Both the position numbers and the translations under genes were made by a program. A stretch of 38,010 nt of DNA from Elusimicrobia bacterium UBA5214 (lineage in GTDB: Bacteria; Elusimicrobiota; UBA5214). Positions 22,750-30,454 of the stretch are shown here, in pieces (positions within the stretch are counted from its first letter, which is position 1; every line of letters starts with the position of its first letter). Where the stretch lies: the NCBI GenBank assembly GCA_002412545.1, contig DHVG01000026.1, forward strand, positions 1 to 38,010, in the 5' to 3' direction. The notes under the pieces were generated by a model, which did no database searches, was not told the DNA's origin, and saw nothing but the letters and a program-made list of their open reading frames with translations.

Positions 22750-23862
22750 TTAAGGTGAAGTCTGACTATAGACGCAAATCTGGTTTTTACCTTTATTTTT
22801 TGCTTGGTATAACCCTTTATCGGCTGCTTCTACCAATTCTCTTGCTTCCCGTGCATCGTAAGGATAAGTTGAAATACCTGCACTAATGGTTAAATTTTTA
22901 CTCGTTTCCTGCCCGCTGAAAGGATAATTTTCAATTTCTTTTCTTAAGTCCTCAAGTATTTTTTTTGCTCCTTCACGGTTAGTCACCGGTAAAATTACTG
23001 CAAATTCTTCACCCCCGTAACGGACAACAACATCCGTCTTCCTTAGACGATTAACCAAAATTTGAGTAATTTGTTTTAAGGCAGAATCGCCGGCTAAATG
23101 TCCGTTTGTATCATTGTAACGTTTGAAATCATCAAGGTCAATTATCGCTAAAGATAAAGGTTGACGATAACGACTTGCTAAACGCATCTCTTCACGTAAT
23201 TTAGGATAAAAGTAACGATAATTGTATGCACCGGTTAATTCATCGTGAAGAGTTAACTCTTGAATTTTTTCATAAAACTGTGCATTCTCTAAAGCAATTC
23301 CTGCTTGATTAACAATCGTGGAAAAGCGTTCAACTTCCTCTGGGGTGAGATTTTCTTTCTTCTGATTGTTACCCGCAATAACTAAACCTAAAATCTTACC
23401 ATGCGCATAGAGTGTCTGCAAGAGCATCTGTTCCAGTCTCAACAACTTAAGCAAACCGGGTGAACAACGTTTATCCTTACCTGCTTCCTCAATCACCAGC
23501 GGAAGATGATTCTTAAGAGTTAAAGAAATAATTTCTTCTTCCTCAAGGAAACTAATAGTTAAACGGTCAATACCTTTCAGGCTTATTACTCCGGGCGTAG
23601 CTACACAGCGCAGAATTCCCGTAGTTTCGCTTCCTTCTAAGTTATAAATATACGCATTATCCAGATTGAACCCTTTAGTTAAATTTTCTAAAATAAGAGC
23701 AAGCAATTTATTTAAATCAAAAGTGGTAAGTAAAGATTGGGTAATTTCTGCGTGATTACTTGTTTGTTTTTTTAATAAAGTAATTTCTTTGCTTTTCTTC
23801 TCCAATTTAAATAGTAAATAAATTACTGAGACAAGTAAAACTAAAATTAAAATTAGATACAT
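22750..23862 (-). CDS. GAF-GGDEF diguanylate cyclase, membrane-anchored
   Basis: Makes cyclic di-GMP from two GTP. 370 residues: one N-terminal membrane helix (2-19), a coiled segment, a GAF-like domain (about 40-195, ending in VNQAGIALENAQFYEKI) and a GGDEF domain (about 205-365). The active site is GGEEF (283-287) in RYGGEEFAVILP, IDLDDFKRYNDTNGHLAGD binds GTP and metal, and a canonical allosteric I-site RxxD (R274-D277) stands five residues before it. Activity with product inhibition is predicted. It is the last gene of a signalling cluster and the only recognisable output in it. Upstream is 269 bp of repeat DNA without Shine-Dalgarno. Confidence 0.9.
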   Translation of the reverse strand: MYLILILVLLVSVIYLLFKLEKKSKEITLLKKQTSNHAEITQSLLTTFDLNKLLALILENLTKGFNLDNAYIYNLEGSETTGILRCVATPGVISLKGIDRLTISFLEEEEIISLTLKNHLPLVIEEAGKDKRCSPGLLKLLRLEQMLLQTLYAHGKILGLVIAGNNQKKENLTPEEVERFSTIVNQAGIALENAQFYEKIQELTLHDELTGAYNYRYFYPKLREEMRLASRYRQPLSLAIIDLDDFKRYNDTNGHLAGDSALKQITQILVNRLRKTDVVVRYGGEEFAVILPVTNREGAKKILEDLRKEIENYPFSGQETSKNLTISAGISTYPYDAREARELVEAADKGLYQAKNKGKNQICVYSQTSP

Positions 23863-23879
23863 ATGTTCATATGACCACA

Positions 23880-24036
23880 GATTTCTCGGTAGACCATGCC
23901 TGCACCTGCCTGCACCTGTGAAGCCTGTACAGGTTTCGCAGGCACAGGTGTGAAGCCCCGATGTTACATCGGGGTGACCTATCGGGCTGAAAAATCCGCG
24001 GATTCCGCGGAAAAATTCTGTGTAATCAGTGGTTTT
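23880..24036. repeat. Composite repeat block upstream of the diguanylate cyclase gene
   Basis: CTGCACCTGCCTGCACCTGTGA is answered by CAGGTTTCGCAGGCACAGGTG. Next comes the palindrome CCCCGATGT-T-ACATCGGGG (23956-23974), then ATCCGCGGATTCCGCGG (23993-24010). With the following element it fills the 269-bp gap. No gene is supported here; a plus-strand frame through it is repeat-derived. Confidence 0.75.
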
Positions 24037-24043
24037 GGTTTAG

Positions 24044-24131
24044 CCCCGCACCTTTCAGACATAGTCGCTTTAGTACTTTCTTACCAGCGACTGATACTTC
24101 AAAAGGTCGCTGATGTCTGAAAGGTGCGGGG
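24044..24131. repeat. 88-bp MITE-like element with perfect 19-bp terminal inverted repeats
   Basis: CCCCGCACCTTTCAGACAT (24044-24062) and its exact reverse complement (24113-24131) enclose an inner dyad AGTCGCT (24063-24069) / AGCGACT (24086-24092). The right end abuts the stop triplet of the receiver gene (24132-24134) with no base between. Confidence 0.85.
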
Positions 24132-24488
24132 TTAACCAATAATTTTTTTAATTTTTTCTTTCAGGACACCTAAATCTACTGGTTTAACTATATAATCTGA
24201 GACATTGGCTATCCACACTGCAAAATCGGTACGGAAGCTATCATAAGCACTAGCCATAATGATTGGTAAGTCAGGATATTTTTTTCTTATTCTTTCCAAT
24301 AGTTCAAGTCCGGAAAGGTCAGGAAGTTTGATGTCCAGAATTAATAAATCAACCTTATTTGCAGAAAGTTGAGTGAAACAATCCCGCGCATCACCACTGG
24401 TCAATACATTGTAACCAGTTTCGGCTAATTCGTCCTTAAATATTTCTCGCAAAGCTTCTTCATCTTCAACAATAAGAATTGTCTTCAT
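24132..24488 (-). CDS. Single-domain response regulator (CheY/Spo0F-like)
   Basis: 118 residues, a receiver domain only. Acidic pocket VEDEE (7-11), phospho-acceptor D52 in LLILDIKLPD, conserved S80, and K102 in DYIVKPVD. With no output domain it must act by protein contact or as phosphorelay intermediate. It lies between the GYF_2-receiver gene and the diguanylate cyclase gene. The replacement of the usual LTA/MTA by MASA is within family variation. Its partner kinase is probably one of the two histidine kinases upstream, which is inference from proximity. Confidence 0.88.
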   Translation of the reverse strand: MKTILIVEDEEALREIFKDELAETGYNVLTSGDARDCFTQLSANKVDLLILDIKLPDLSGLELLERIRKKYPDLPIIMASAYDSFRTDFAVWIANVSDYIVKPVDLGVLKEKIKKIIG

Positions 24489-24490
24489 TC

Positions 24491-24566
24491 TTTTAACCGT
24501 TTAGACCGTTAAGACCGTTTTGACCGTTAACCGACTCAACGGACCAAACGGACTTAACGGACACAA
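24491..24566. repeat. Inverted word array of family B with centre GTTAAC
   Basis: AACCGTTTAGACCGTTAAGA-type units switch at GTTAAC (24526-24531) to CCGACTCAACGGACCAAACG-type units, forming a nearly symmetrical hairpin that fills the gap between two receiver genes. Confidence 0.85.
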
Positions 24567-24571
24567 CTGAT

Positions 24572-25249
24572 TTATTTCAAGAGAGTTTTAACTTTTGTAA
24601 CTAATTCTTCCATGTCAAATGGTTTAGTAAGATAAATTTCACCACCGGATTCAATTCCTAAGAGTTTATCGGTAACTTGGTCTTTAGCCGTAAGAAAAAT
24701 TACTGGCATATTTTTCATCTTTTCATCTTTTTTTAGTCGTTTACATACTTCTAAACCGTTTAATTGTGGCAAAACAATATCAAGAATAACCAAGTCCGGT
24801 AACTCCACATACACCTTCCTTAGCCCCTCCAAACCATCACCAGCATTTACCACAAGGTATCCTTTTTCTTGCAAAACATCAGCAAGAATTTCCCTTAAAC
24901 TATCATCATCTTCAATAAGCAAAAGTTTTTTCTTTATTTTCCCCAGATTATTTATTTGTAAACTTCCTGATTTTCTTCCTTCAAATAATTTTTTCAGTTC
25001 ACTTATTTCGTTTGCTGATTTCCATTCTCCTAAACGATTCAGCCAGATTTTATCTTCTTCACGCAGGCGTCCTTCAGAAATAAGATTTTTTATTTTTTCA
25101 AAATCATAAGGACCCTCTTCAACACCGTAAGTATACCAGATATAATATTCTTCCTTCGGTTCCTCAGGATGGTGAGGAAACGAACCATCAGGATTGCCCT
25201 CGCCCTGAGCTCGGGCCGAAGGGAATTTACTGAAATCTTTTTCTTCCAT
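24572..25249 (-). CDS. GYF_2 (DUF4339)-receiver response regulator
   Basis: 225 residues. Residues about 35-90 (YYIWYTYGVEEGPYDFEKIK, then IWLNRLGEWKSANEI) match the GYF_2 domain, a small protein-interaction module. Residues about 106-225 are a receiver with IEDDD (112-116), D157 in LVILDIVLP, T187 in FLTA and K209 in YLTKPFD. Residues 9-30 (KFPSARAQGEGNPDG...) are an in-frame insertion encoded by repeat DNA. No DNA-binding domain. The GYF_2 domain may recruit the regulator to a Pro-rich or membrane partner. Shine-Dalgarno AGGAGAG about 12 nt upstream. Confidence 0.85.
   Translation of the reverse strand: MEEKDFSKFPSARAQGEGNPDGSFPHHPEEPKEEYYIWYTYGVEEGPYDFEKIKNLISEGRLREEDKIWLNRLGEWKSANEISELKKLFEGRKSGSLQINNLGKIKKKLLLIEDDDSLREILADVLQEKGYLVVNAGDGLEGLRKVYVELPDLVILDIVLPQLNGLEVCKRLKKDEKMKNMPVIFLTAKDQVTDKLLGIESGGEIYLTKPFDMEELVTKVKTLLK
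25160..25225. repeat. Palindrome and GC-rich word inside the GYF_2-receiver gene
   Basis: TTCCTCA-GGATGG-TGAGGAA (25160-25179) is a perfect 7-bp stem. It is followed by a GC-rich stretch with CTCGGGCCGAAGGGAA (25210-25225), identical to ispB 13471-13486 but read in another frame. Confidence 0.75.
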
Positions 25250-25285
25250 TTTAGTAATTATCTCTCCTCTACTATTAGGTTATTT

Positions 25286-26116
25286 TCAAGCAAGTCCTTC
25301 TTTTATCGGCAACCGAACGACAAAAGTAGCACCTCCCCTACTCTCTCCAGAAGAACTTCCAGAGTCAAGAAAAATTTTACCTTGATGTGCTTCAATAATT
25401 CGTTGACAAATTGCCAAACCTAAACCAGTACCATTCTGTTTACTACTAACAAAAGGTTGAAAAATTTTTTCTTTCAATTCTTGCGGTATACCCGGGCCAG
25501 TGTCAGTAACTTTTACTTCCAAATAATTCTGATTAAGTTTAGTAGAAAAATATATTTCTTTATTTACAGTTTGAGAATTCTGTAGCGCATCAAAAGAATT
25601 TTTTATCAAGTTCAAAAATACTTGAGTAATAAGTTGTGGGTCAAGATGCATTTTCGGCAAAGGGGAAAAAAAAGTTTTTACTATTTTTATTCCTCGTTTG
25701 TTCATTTCATCCTCTAAAGAAAAAATAATCTCTTCAAGTAAAAGATTGGGGTCAACAAGTTGACAATTAGGTTTCTGTCGCTGGGCAAAAATACGCATAT
25801 CCTGAAGTAAATTCTTAACCAGACCTTCAAGACGGTCAACTTCCCGAATAATAAACTGTACATATTTGAGACATTCACCTTTTATTTTTGGGTCAATGGA
25901 AACAGTTTTCTGTTCAATACGCTGTGCACCAGCACGGATACTGGCTAAAGGATTACGTATTTCATGAGCAAGAGTCGTGGTCATCTCCCCTAAATTTCCG
26001 AGATATTCTGCACTTAGTTTATCTAACTCCTCAGAGAGAAGACGCTGATACTCTTTTTCTGAGGTGATTGTCCCCTTTTTCTTTTCTTTTTTCCAGAAGA
26101 AAGTCAATATACCCAT
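25286..26116 (-). CDS. Soluble histidine kinase (NtrB-like core)
   Basis: 276 residues with no membrane helix and no recognisable sensor domain, only a short N-terminal segment. The H-box is LAHEIRNPLASIRA (H51), the N-box NLIKNSFDAL, G1 DTGPGI, F-box FQPFVSS and G2 GTGLGLAIC. All catalytic motifs are present. Such kinases usually receive signals through a partner. It lies between the double-receiver and the GYF_2-receiver genes. Confidence 0.9.
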   Translation of the reverse strand: MGILTFFWKKEKKKGTITSEKEYQRLLSEELDKLSAEYLGNLGEMTTTLAHEIRNPLASIRAGAQRIEQKTVSIDPKIKGECLKYVQFIIREVDRLEGLVKNLLQDMRIFAQRQKPNCQLVDPNLLLEEIIFSLEDEMNKRGIKIVKTFFSPLPKMHLDPQLITQVFLNLIKNSFDALQNSQTVNKEIYFSTKLNQNYLEVKVTDTGPGIPQELKEKIFQPFVSSKQNGTGLGLAICQRIIEAHQGKIFLDSGSSSGESRGGATFVVRLPIKEGLA

Positions 26117-26152
26117 CTTAAGTTGATTGTCTTTTGAAATAATAAATTCTTT

Positions 26153-26908
26153 TTAAATCCGTTTCTTTTTTTCACTACGGCGGACTTCGTTAATTACACA
26201 CATCACTTCTTTTAAATCAAGAGGTTTATAAAGACAAGTATAAGCATTGATTTTCAATGCTTCCTTTATCAATTCCTCAATTGTATAACCAGTAATCATT
26301 ATTACCGGTAAGTGAGGTTCCATTTCTTTAATTTTACGCAACGTCTCTACCCCATTGATTACGGGCATCTTTATATCAATCATCGCAATATTATATCCAT
26401 CTTCTTCAACCCTTTTTATCGCTTCTTGACCATTTCCTGCTATGGAAACTTTATAACCACGATGTTCAAGAATTTCTTTAATCGTTTCTATTTCTTCCAA
26501 CCGGTCATCAACAAGCAAAATCACTACTTCTTTCATTGCTTTTTCAATATGACTAAGAATAAAATTCAAATCAAATGGTTTGTAAACAACCGCAAAAGCA
26601 CCTTCCCGGATTGCTTCCTCAACCAATTCTCCAACGGTAAATGCAGTCATCATAATTACATCAGTTCGTGGATTAATCCTTTTTATTTCTTTAAAAGTTT
26701 CTACGCCATCTATCCCGGGCAGACGAATGTCCAACAAAACCAATTGAAAATTTTCTTTTTTAGTGTTTGCCTCTTTAACTTTTTCAATTGCTTGGTAACC
26801 GTCTTTAGCCAGACTAACTTGGTAACCTTCCTCTATCAGGATATCTCCTAAGGTTTGACGCATCCCTTCTTCATCATCAACAACCAAAATTTTCCCTTTC
26901 CCCTCCAT
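26153..26908 (-). CDS. Double-receiver response regulator (REC-REC)
   Basis: 251 residues, two complete receiver domains in tandem. First: VDDEE (10-14), D60 in LVLLDIRLPG, T88, K110 in VYKPFD. Second: VDDR (133-136), D178 in IAMIDIKMP, T206-like ITGY, and K in LYKPLDL. No output domain. The start is ATG 26908, which has a strong Shine-Dalgarno and follows the TAA of the upstream kinase (26912-26910) after one base; the GTG at 26923 contains that Shine-Dalgarno and is rejected. Tight spacing implies co-translation with the Rossmann-GAF kinase, its likely partner. Confidence 0.9.
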   Translation of the reverse strand: MEGKGKILVVDDEEGMRQTLGDILIEEGYQVSLAKDGYQAIEKVKEANTKKENFQLVLLDIRLPGIDGVETFKEIKRINPRTDVIMMTAFTVGELVEEAIREGAFAVVYKPFDLNFILSHIEKAMKEVVILLVDDRLEEIETIKEILEHRGYKVSIAGNGQEAIKRVEEDGYNIAMIDIKMPVINGVETLRKIKEMEPHLPVIMITGYTIEELIKEALKINAYTCLYKPLDLKEVMCVINEVRRSEKKKRI

Positions 26909-26909
26909 T

Positions 26910-28565
26910 TTATTCCTCCGCACTTTCCTTGTTTTTTTTCATTGGTAATTCAATTATAAAAGTTGTACCTTTATTTATTTCACTTTCAACTTTAATTTCA
27001 CCATGATGGGCTGTAATTATACTTTTACATACGGCTAAACCTAATCCTGTCCCTTTAGATTTAGTGGTAAAAAGTGGGTCAAAAATTTTTTCTAAATTTT
27101 CTTTGGCTATTCCACATCCGTTATCCCGAAAAATTATTTCTATTCCCGAATCTCCGGGATTAACCCTTGTGGAAATAAGCAACTCTCCACCTTGCTGACC
27201 AACAATTACTGTTTCCGAAAGTGCATCATAAGCATTAGCGATAAGATTACCAAATACCTGCCGTAAACGGTCCGCATCCGCCTCAATTTGCGGCAACTCC
27301 GGTAGAAAATCTTTACGCAAAGTAATCTTGTCTGGTTTTTCAATCAATTCTAAAGTTTTCTCTAAAACTTGGTTTACATTAACTGACTCAAAAGATATTT
27401 TTGGCACCCGAGCAAATTCTAATAAATCATTAATAATTTTTACTGAAATAATTACTTCTTTATCAATTAAATCAAGATGTTTCAATACTTTGGCAAGGTA
27501 ATCACTCTTTACCTCCTGATGTTGAGAGATATTGCGCAAATAGTAAGCCGCACTTTTGACCACCGCTAAGGGATTACGTAGTTCATGAGCAATACCTGAG
27601 GCTAATTGTCCAATTGCGGCTAATTTTTCCTGGTGTAACAATTTTTCAGTTTGTTCTTTAACCTTTTTTTCTAAATTCCGGCTGTAGTCCTCTATTTTTT
27701 CATAAAGCCGTGCATTGATAATTGCTAATGCTGACTGTCCGGCAAAAAGGGAAAGTAATTCTTTTTCTTCTTTGCCAAAGATATGTCTCCGTCGGGTATA
27801 GACATTAAGCACACCAATAACACCGCTTTCTTTTTCCATCAGAGGTACCGAAAGTAAAGAACGAAGTTTTCCTTCCCGGGCTAACTCTGGATGAATGTAG
27901 CGTGGGTCTTTTTGCACATCTTCAATCGCAATTACTTTTTTTTCCAGAATCGCCAAACCAGCAATACTTTCTTTCAATTTAAGGATTCTTTTTTTCTCTA
28001 CATATTCCTTACTATGTCCAACTGAAGCAACTAAAATTAAATTCTCATTCCTTTCATCAAGTAAACGCAAGGAACAAACATCTACTTTCAAAATTTTTAC
28101 TGCTTGTTTAACTACCGAATCAAGTACTTTTTCTAAATCAAGAGTTGAACTAACTGTTTGGCCTAGCCGTAAGAGGGTCAGTAAAGAATTTACATAATTT
28201 TTAATTTGTTGTTCCGATGCACTTACTATCTCTACTAACTCCCAGAGCATCATCGCCGATATTCCACCCATCAATTCTACATTTTGTGGTTTGTCTCTGT
28301 TTATTTCCTGACTCACTTGAGGTTTACCAGTCACATCAATAATAATTGATAAATTTTTACTTTTTATAAATTCACGATAATCATCAGCCGTAGGAATACC
28401 TAATTTTTTAGCCAGTTTTATTCCGGGTGCTTTTTCATCTATATCTACCACTCCAACTATGTTTATTTCACGGGGAGGGACAGACCCTTTGGGTAAGAAA
28501 ACTTCAAGGAGCGCTTTTCCTCCTTTGCCTGCACCAACAATAAGGATACCAACCTTTTTTTTCAT
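26910..28565 (-). CDS. Histidine kinase with N-terminal Rossmann (NAD-binding-like) and GAF domains
   Basis: 551 residues from ATG 28565 (GGTGG Shine-Dalgarno at 28581-28577; a TTG at 28586 is rejected). Residues 5-100 look like a dinucleotide-binding domain: ILIVGAGKGGKALLEVF, then NIVGVVDIDEKAPG and LSIIIDVTGKPQV, as in homoserine dehydrogenase-like NAD domains. A GAF domain spans about 130-285, a coiled coil about 286-315, the H-box ASGIAHELRNPLAVVKS has H327, the N-box is NLIANAYDAL, G1 is DNGCGI (481-486) and G2 GTGLGLAV. No membrane helix. The architecture suggests a cytosolic kinase that senses NAD(H) or a related metabolite, which is inference. It is directly downstream of an ABC-2 exporter pair and coupled to a double-receiver protein. 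Confidence 0.88.
   Translation of the reverse strand: MKKKVGILIVGAGKGGKALLEVFLPKGSVPPREINIVGVVDIDEKAPGIKLAKKLGIPTADDYREFIKSKNLSIIIDVTGKPQVSQEINRDKPQNVELMGGISAMMLWELVEIVSASEQQIKNYVNSLLTLLRLGQTVSSTLDLEKVLDSVVKQAVKILKVDVCSLRLLDERNENLILVASVGHSKEYVEKKRILKLKESIAGLAILEKKVIAIEDVQKDPRYIHPELAREGKLRSLLSVPLMEKESGVIGVLNVYTRRRHIFGKEEKELLSLFAGQSALAIINARLYEKIEDYSRNLEKKVKEQTEKLLHQEKLAAIGQLASGIAHELRNPLAVVKSAAYYLRNISQHQEVKSDYLAKVLKHLDLIDKEVIISVKIINDLLEFARVPKISFESVNVNQVLEKTLELIEKPDKITLRKDFLPELPQIEADADRLRQVFGNLIANAYDALSETVIVGQQGGELLISTRVNPGDSGIEIIFRDNGCGIAKENLEKIFDPLFTTKSKGTGLGLAVCKSIITAHHGEIKVESEINKGTTFIIELPMKKNKESAEE
26915..26919 (-). promoter_or_regulatory. Shine-Dalgarno that fixes the REC-REC start
   Basis: GGAGG with a 6-nt spacer to ATG 26908. 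It overlaps the competing GTG 26923 and the last codons of the upstream kinase gene. Confidence 0.75.
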
Positions 28566-28586
28566 CTTGTAATCACCACCTAACAA

Positions 28587-29366
28587 TTATCTTTTCTTAT
28601 TAAAAACTAAAACTGCAAAAAATAATACTAACCAACCGAAAAGAGAAAGAATAAGTAAGTTAAACCAGATGGGGAATACTTGAACACCAACTAAAATACT
28701 ACGTAAAGTGTCAACACCATAAGTAAGCGGATTAAGATAAACTAAGTATTTTAACCAACCCGGTAAATTACTACTCACCGGGAAAACTGCACCACTTAAA
28801 AAAAACATCGGCATCACTACAAAATTGGCCACAATACCAAATGCCTCAAATGAAGGGATACTCACCGCGATAAGCACCCCCAAGGCGGTACCGGTAAAAG
28901 CAATGAGAAACATTATTACCGCTAACGGAATAAATTTGCTTGCCATCAATTTAACACCAATAAACGGGGCAAGTAAAAAAACAAAAAATCCTTCAATTAA
29001 GGAAACGGTCGTACCACTCAAAGTTCTACCTAAAGCAATAGAAGTGCGAGAAATCGGAGCAACTAATATTTCTTTCAAGAAACCAAATTCACGGTCCCAG
29101 ATAATACTTATTCCCGAGTAAAGTGAAGCGAAGATTAAATTTAAAGTGATAATCCCAGGAAAAAGAAAATGCAGATAATCTGTACCGGAATTCATTTTTT
29201 GCATCTGGAAAAGGTTATTTACCCCCGTGCCAAAAATAAGTAACCAGAGTGTCGGACGGAAAAGGGAAAGAATAACTCTTACCCAGTCACGAAAATAACG
29301 AGTAAGGTCACGCAACCAGAGAATATAAATTGCTTCTAAATTCATTCTTCGCCAAATTGCGTCCAT
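28587..29366 (-). CDS. ABC-2 type transporter permease (DrrB/NodJ-like)
   Basis: 259 residues with about six membrane helices, e.g. PTLWLLIFGTGVNNLF, YLHFLFPGIITLNLIFASLY, FIPLAVIMFLIAFTGTALGV, FVVMPMFFLSGAVFPVSS and ILSLFGWLVLFFAVLVF. Motifs IIWDREFGFLKEILVAPISR and PGWLKYLVYLNPLTYGVD are characteristic of ABC-2 exporters for drugs or lipids and glycans. ATG 29366 is one base after the TAA of the ATPase gene, and its Shine-Dalgarno (AAGGAGA) lies in the ATPase end, so the pair is translationally coupled. The substrate is unknown. Confidence 0.92.
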   Translation of the reverse strand: MDAIWRRMNLEAIYILWLRDLTRYFRDWVRVILSLFRPTLWLLIFGTGVNNLFQMQKMNSGTDYLHFLFPGIITLNLIFASLYSGISIIWDREFGFLKEILVAPISRTSIALGRTLSGTTVSLIEGFFVFLLAPFIGVKLMASKFIPLAVIMFLIAFTGTALGVLIAVSIPSFEAFGIVANFVVMPMFFLSGAVFPVSSNLPGWLKYLVYLNPLTYGVDTLRSILVGVQVFPIWFNLLILSLFGWLVLFFAVLVFNKKR

Positions 29367-29367
29367 A

Positions 29368-30453
29368 TTATCTCCTTGAATGACTACGGAGAATTCCTCT
29401 AAACCAGTCGTCTTTTTTAATTTTTTCTTCTCTAATTTCTCTACCAGTAAGTTTCAAGAAAATATCATCAAGAGTCGGTCTTTTCAAGTTTACACTTTTC
29501 ACGGTTAAAGATAAATTTTTTAATAGTTCCGGAATAAATTCTTCACCATTTTTTATTGAAAAAAATATTCCACCATTATTAAAATTGACCGTAACTTTAT
29601 ATTTTTCTTCAATTTCAATTTTTGCTTTTTCATCGTTAACCGTTTTTAAAAAAATTGCATCTTCCGGTAAAAGTTTTCGCAAACCTTGCGGTGTATCTAA
29701 AGCAATTATCTGCCCGAAATCAATGACCGCAATCCGGTCACAATTCTCAGCTTCATCAAGATAATGGGTGGTTAAAAAAATAGTAATTTTTTTCTTCTCT
29801 CTTAATTCATGAATATAATCCCAGATATGTCGCCGAGTTTGTGGGTCTAAACCAAGTGTCGGTTCATCAAGAAATAATACTTTTGGATAATGGAGAAGTC
29901 CGCGGGCAATTTCTAACCGTCTTTTCATCCCACCGGAAAACTTGCGGACGATTTCATTTCTCCATTCGGATAATCCGATTAAATTTAATACTTCTTGCGC
30001 ACGAGCACCAATCAGTTCTTTCCTTATTCCGTAAATCAAAGAGTGAAATTTAAGATTCTCCCAAGCGGTCAAACGTTCATCCAAACTGGGGTCTTGAAAA
30101 ATTATCCCGATTGATTGTCTTACTTTCGCTTCTTCAGAGACAACATTGTACCCATTAACATAGGCTTCACCACTTGATGGTTTAAGTAAAGTGCAAAGCA
30201 TACTAATCGTTGTCGTCTTTCCTGCACCATTCGGACCAAGAAAACCAAAAATTTCACCTTCCTCAACTTGAAAGGAAATATTGTCTACCGCGGTGAACCC
30301 CGCCCCTTTGTCCAGAAAAGTTTTGTTCTTGTCGCTTACGCTCCAGAGCTTCAGCGACGGAGCGCGAAATAACCCCTGTAAAGTTCGCCAGCATTTTGAA
30401 CAAAGGGACGGGGTAAATTTTTTGGTTAAATTTTTTGTCTCAATAATCTTCAT
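29368..30453 (-). CDS. ABC exporter ATPase (DrrA-like) with an in-frame repeat insertion
   Basis: 361 residues from ATG 30453. A-loop region FTAVDNISF, Walker A GPNGAGKT (73-80), Q-loop IIFQDPSLDERLTAWENL, signature FSGGMKRRLEIARGL, Walker B VLFLDEPTLGLDP and H-loop TTHYLDEA are all present, and the C-terminal PTLDDIFLKLTG is typical of DrrA-type proteins. Residues 14-53, between LTKKF and TAVDN, are an insertion encoded by a 120-nt element with inverted ends. It splits the first beta-strand region, which is normally continuous (LTKxFGxxxAVDxISF). Catalytic motifs are intact. A TTG at 30480 is rejected as start because the extension is read from gap repeats. It is coupled with the permease. 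Confidence 0.9.
   Translation of the reverse strand: MKIIETKNLTKKFTPSLCSKCWRTLQGLFRAPSLKLWSVSDKNKTFLDKGAGFTAVDNISFQVEEGEIFGFLGPNGAGKTTTISMLCTLLKPSSGEAYVNGYNVVSEEAKVRQSIGIIFQDPSLDERLTAWENLKFHSLIYGIRKELIGARAQEVLNLIGLSEWRNEIVRKFSGGMKRRLEIARGLLHYPKVLFLDEPTLGLDPQTRRHIWDYIHELREKKKITIFLTTHYLDEAENCDRIAVIDFGQIIALDTPQGLRKLLPEDAIFLKTVNDEKAKIEIEEKYKVTVNFNNGGIFFSIKNGEEFIPELLKNLSLTVKSVNLKRPTLDDIFLKLTGREIREEKIKKDDWFRGILRSHSRR
30295..30414. mobile_element. 120-nt MITE-like element inserted in frame in the ABC ATPase gene
   Basis: ACCCCGCCCCTTTGT (30297-30311) and the reverse complement of the right end (ACCCCGTCCCTTTGT, 30414-30400) are 15-nt terminal inverted repeats with one mismatch. Internal dyads include CGCTCC/GGAGCG. 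The flanking TTTACC/TTCACC may be a diverged target duplication. The 120-nt length keeps the frame. Confidence 0.75.
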
Positions 30454-30454
30454 A

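Noticed and set aside
23896..24120. 74-codon plus-strand frame in the gap before the cyclase gene
   Set aside because: It is read entirely from palindromic repeats; no ribosome binding site and no domain.
26312..26851. 179-codon plus-strand frame opposite the double-receiver gene
   Set aside because: It is antisense to a gene with all receiver motifs, is rich in F/N/H as expected for the complement of AT-rich coding DNA, and matches no family.
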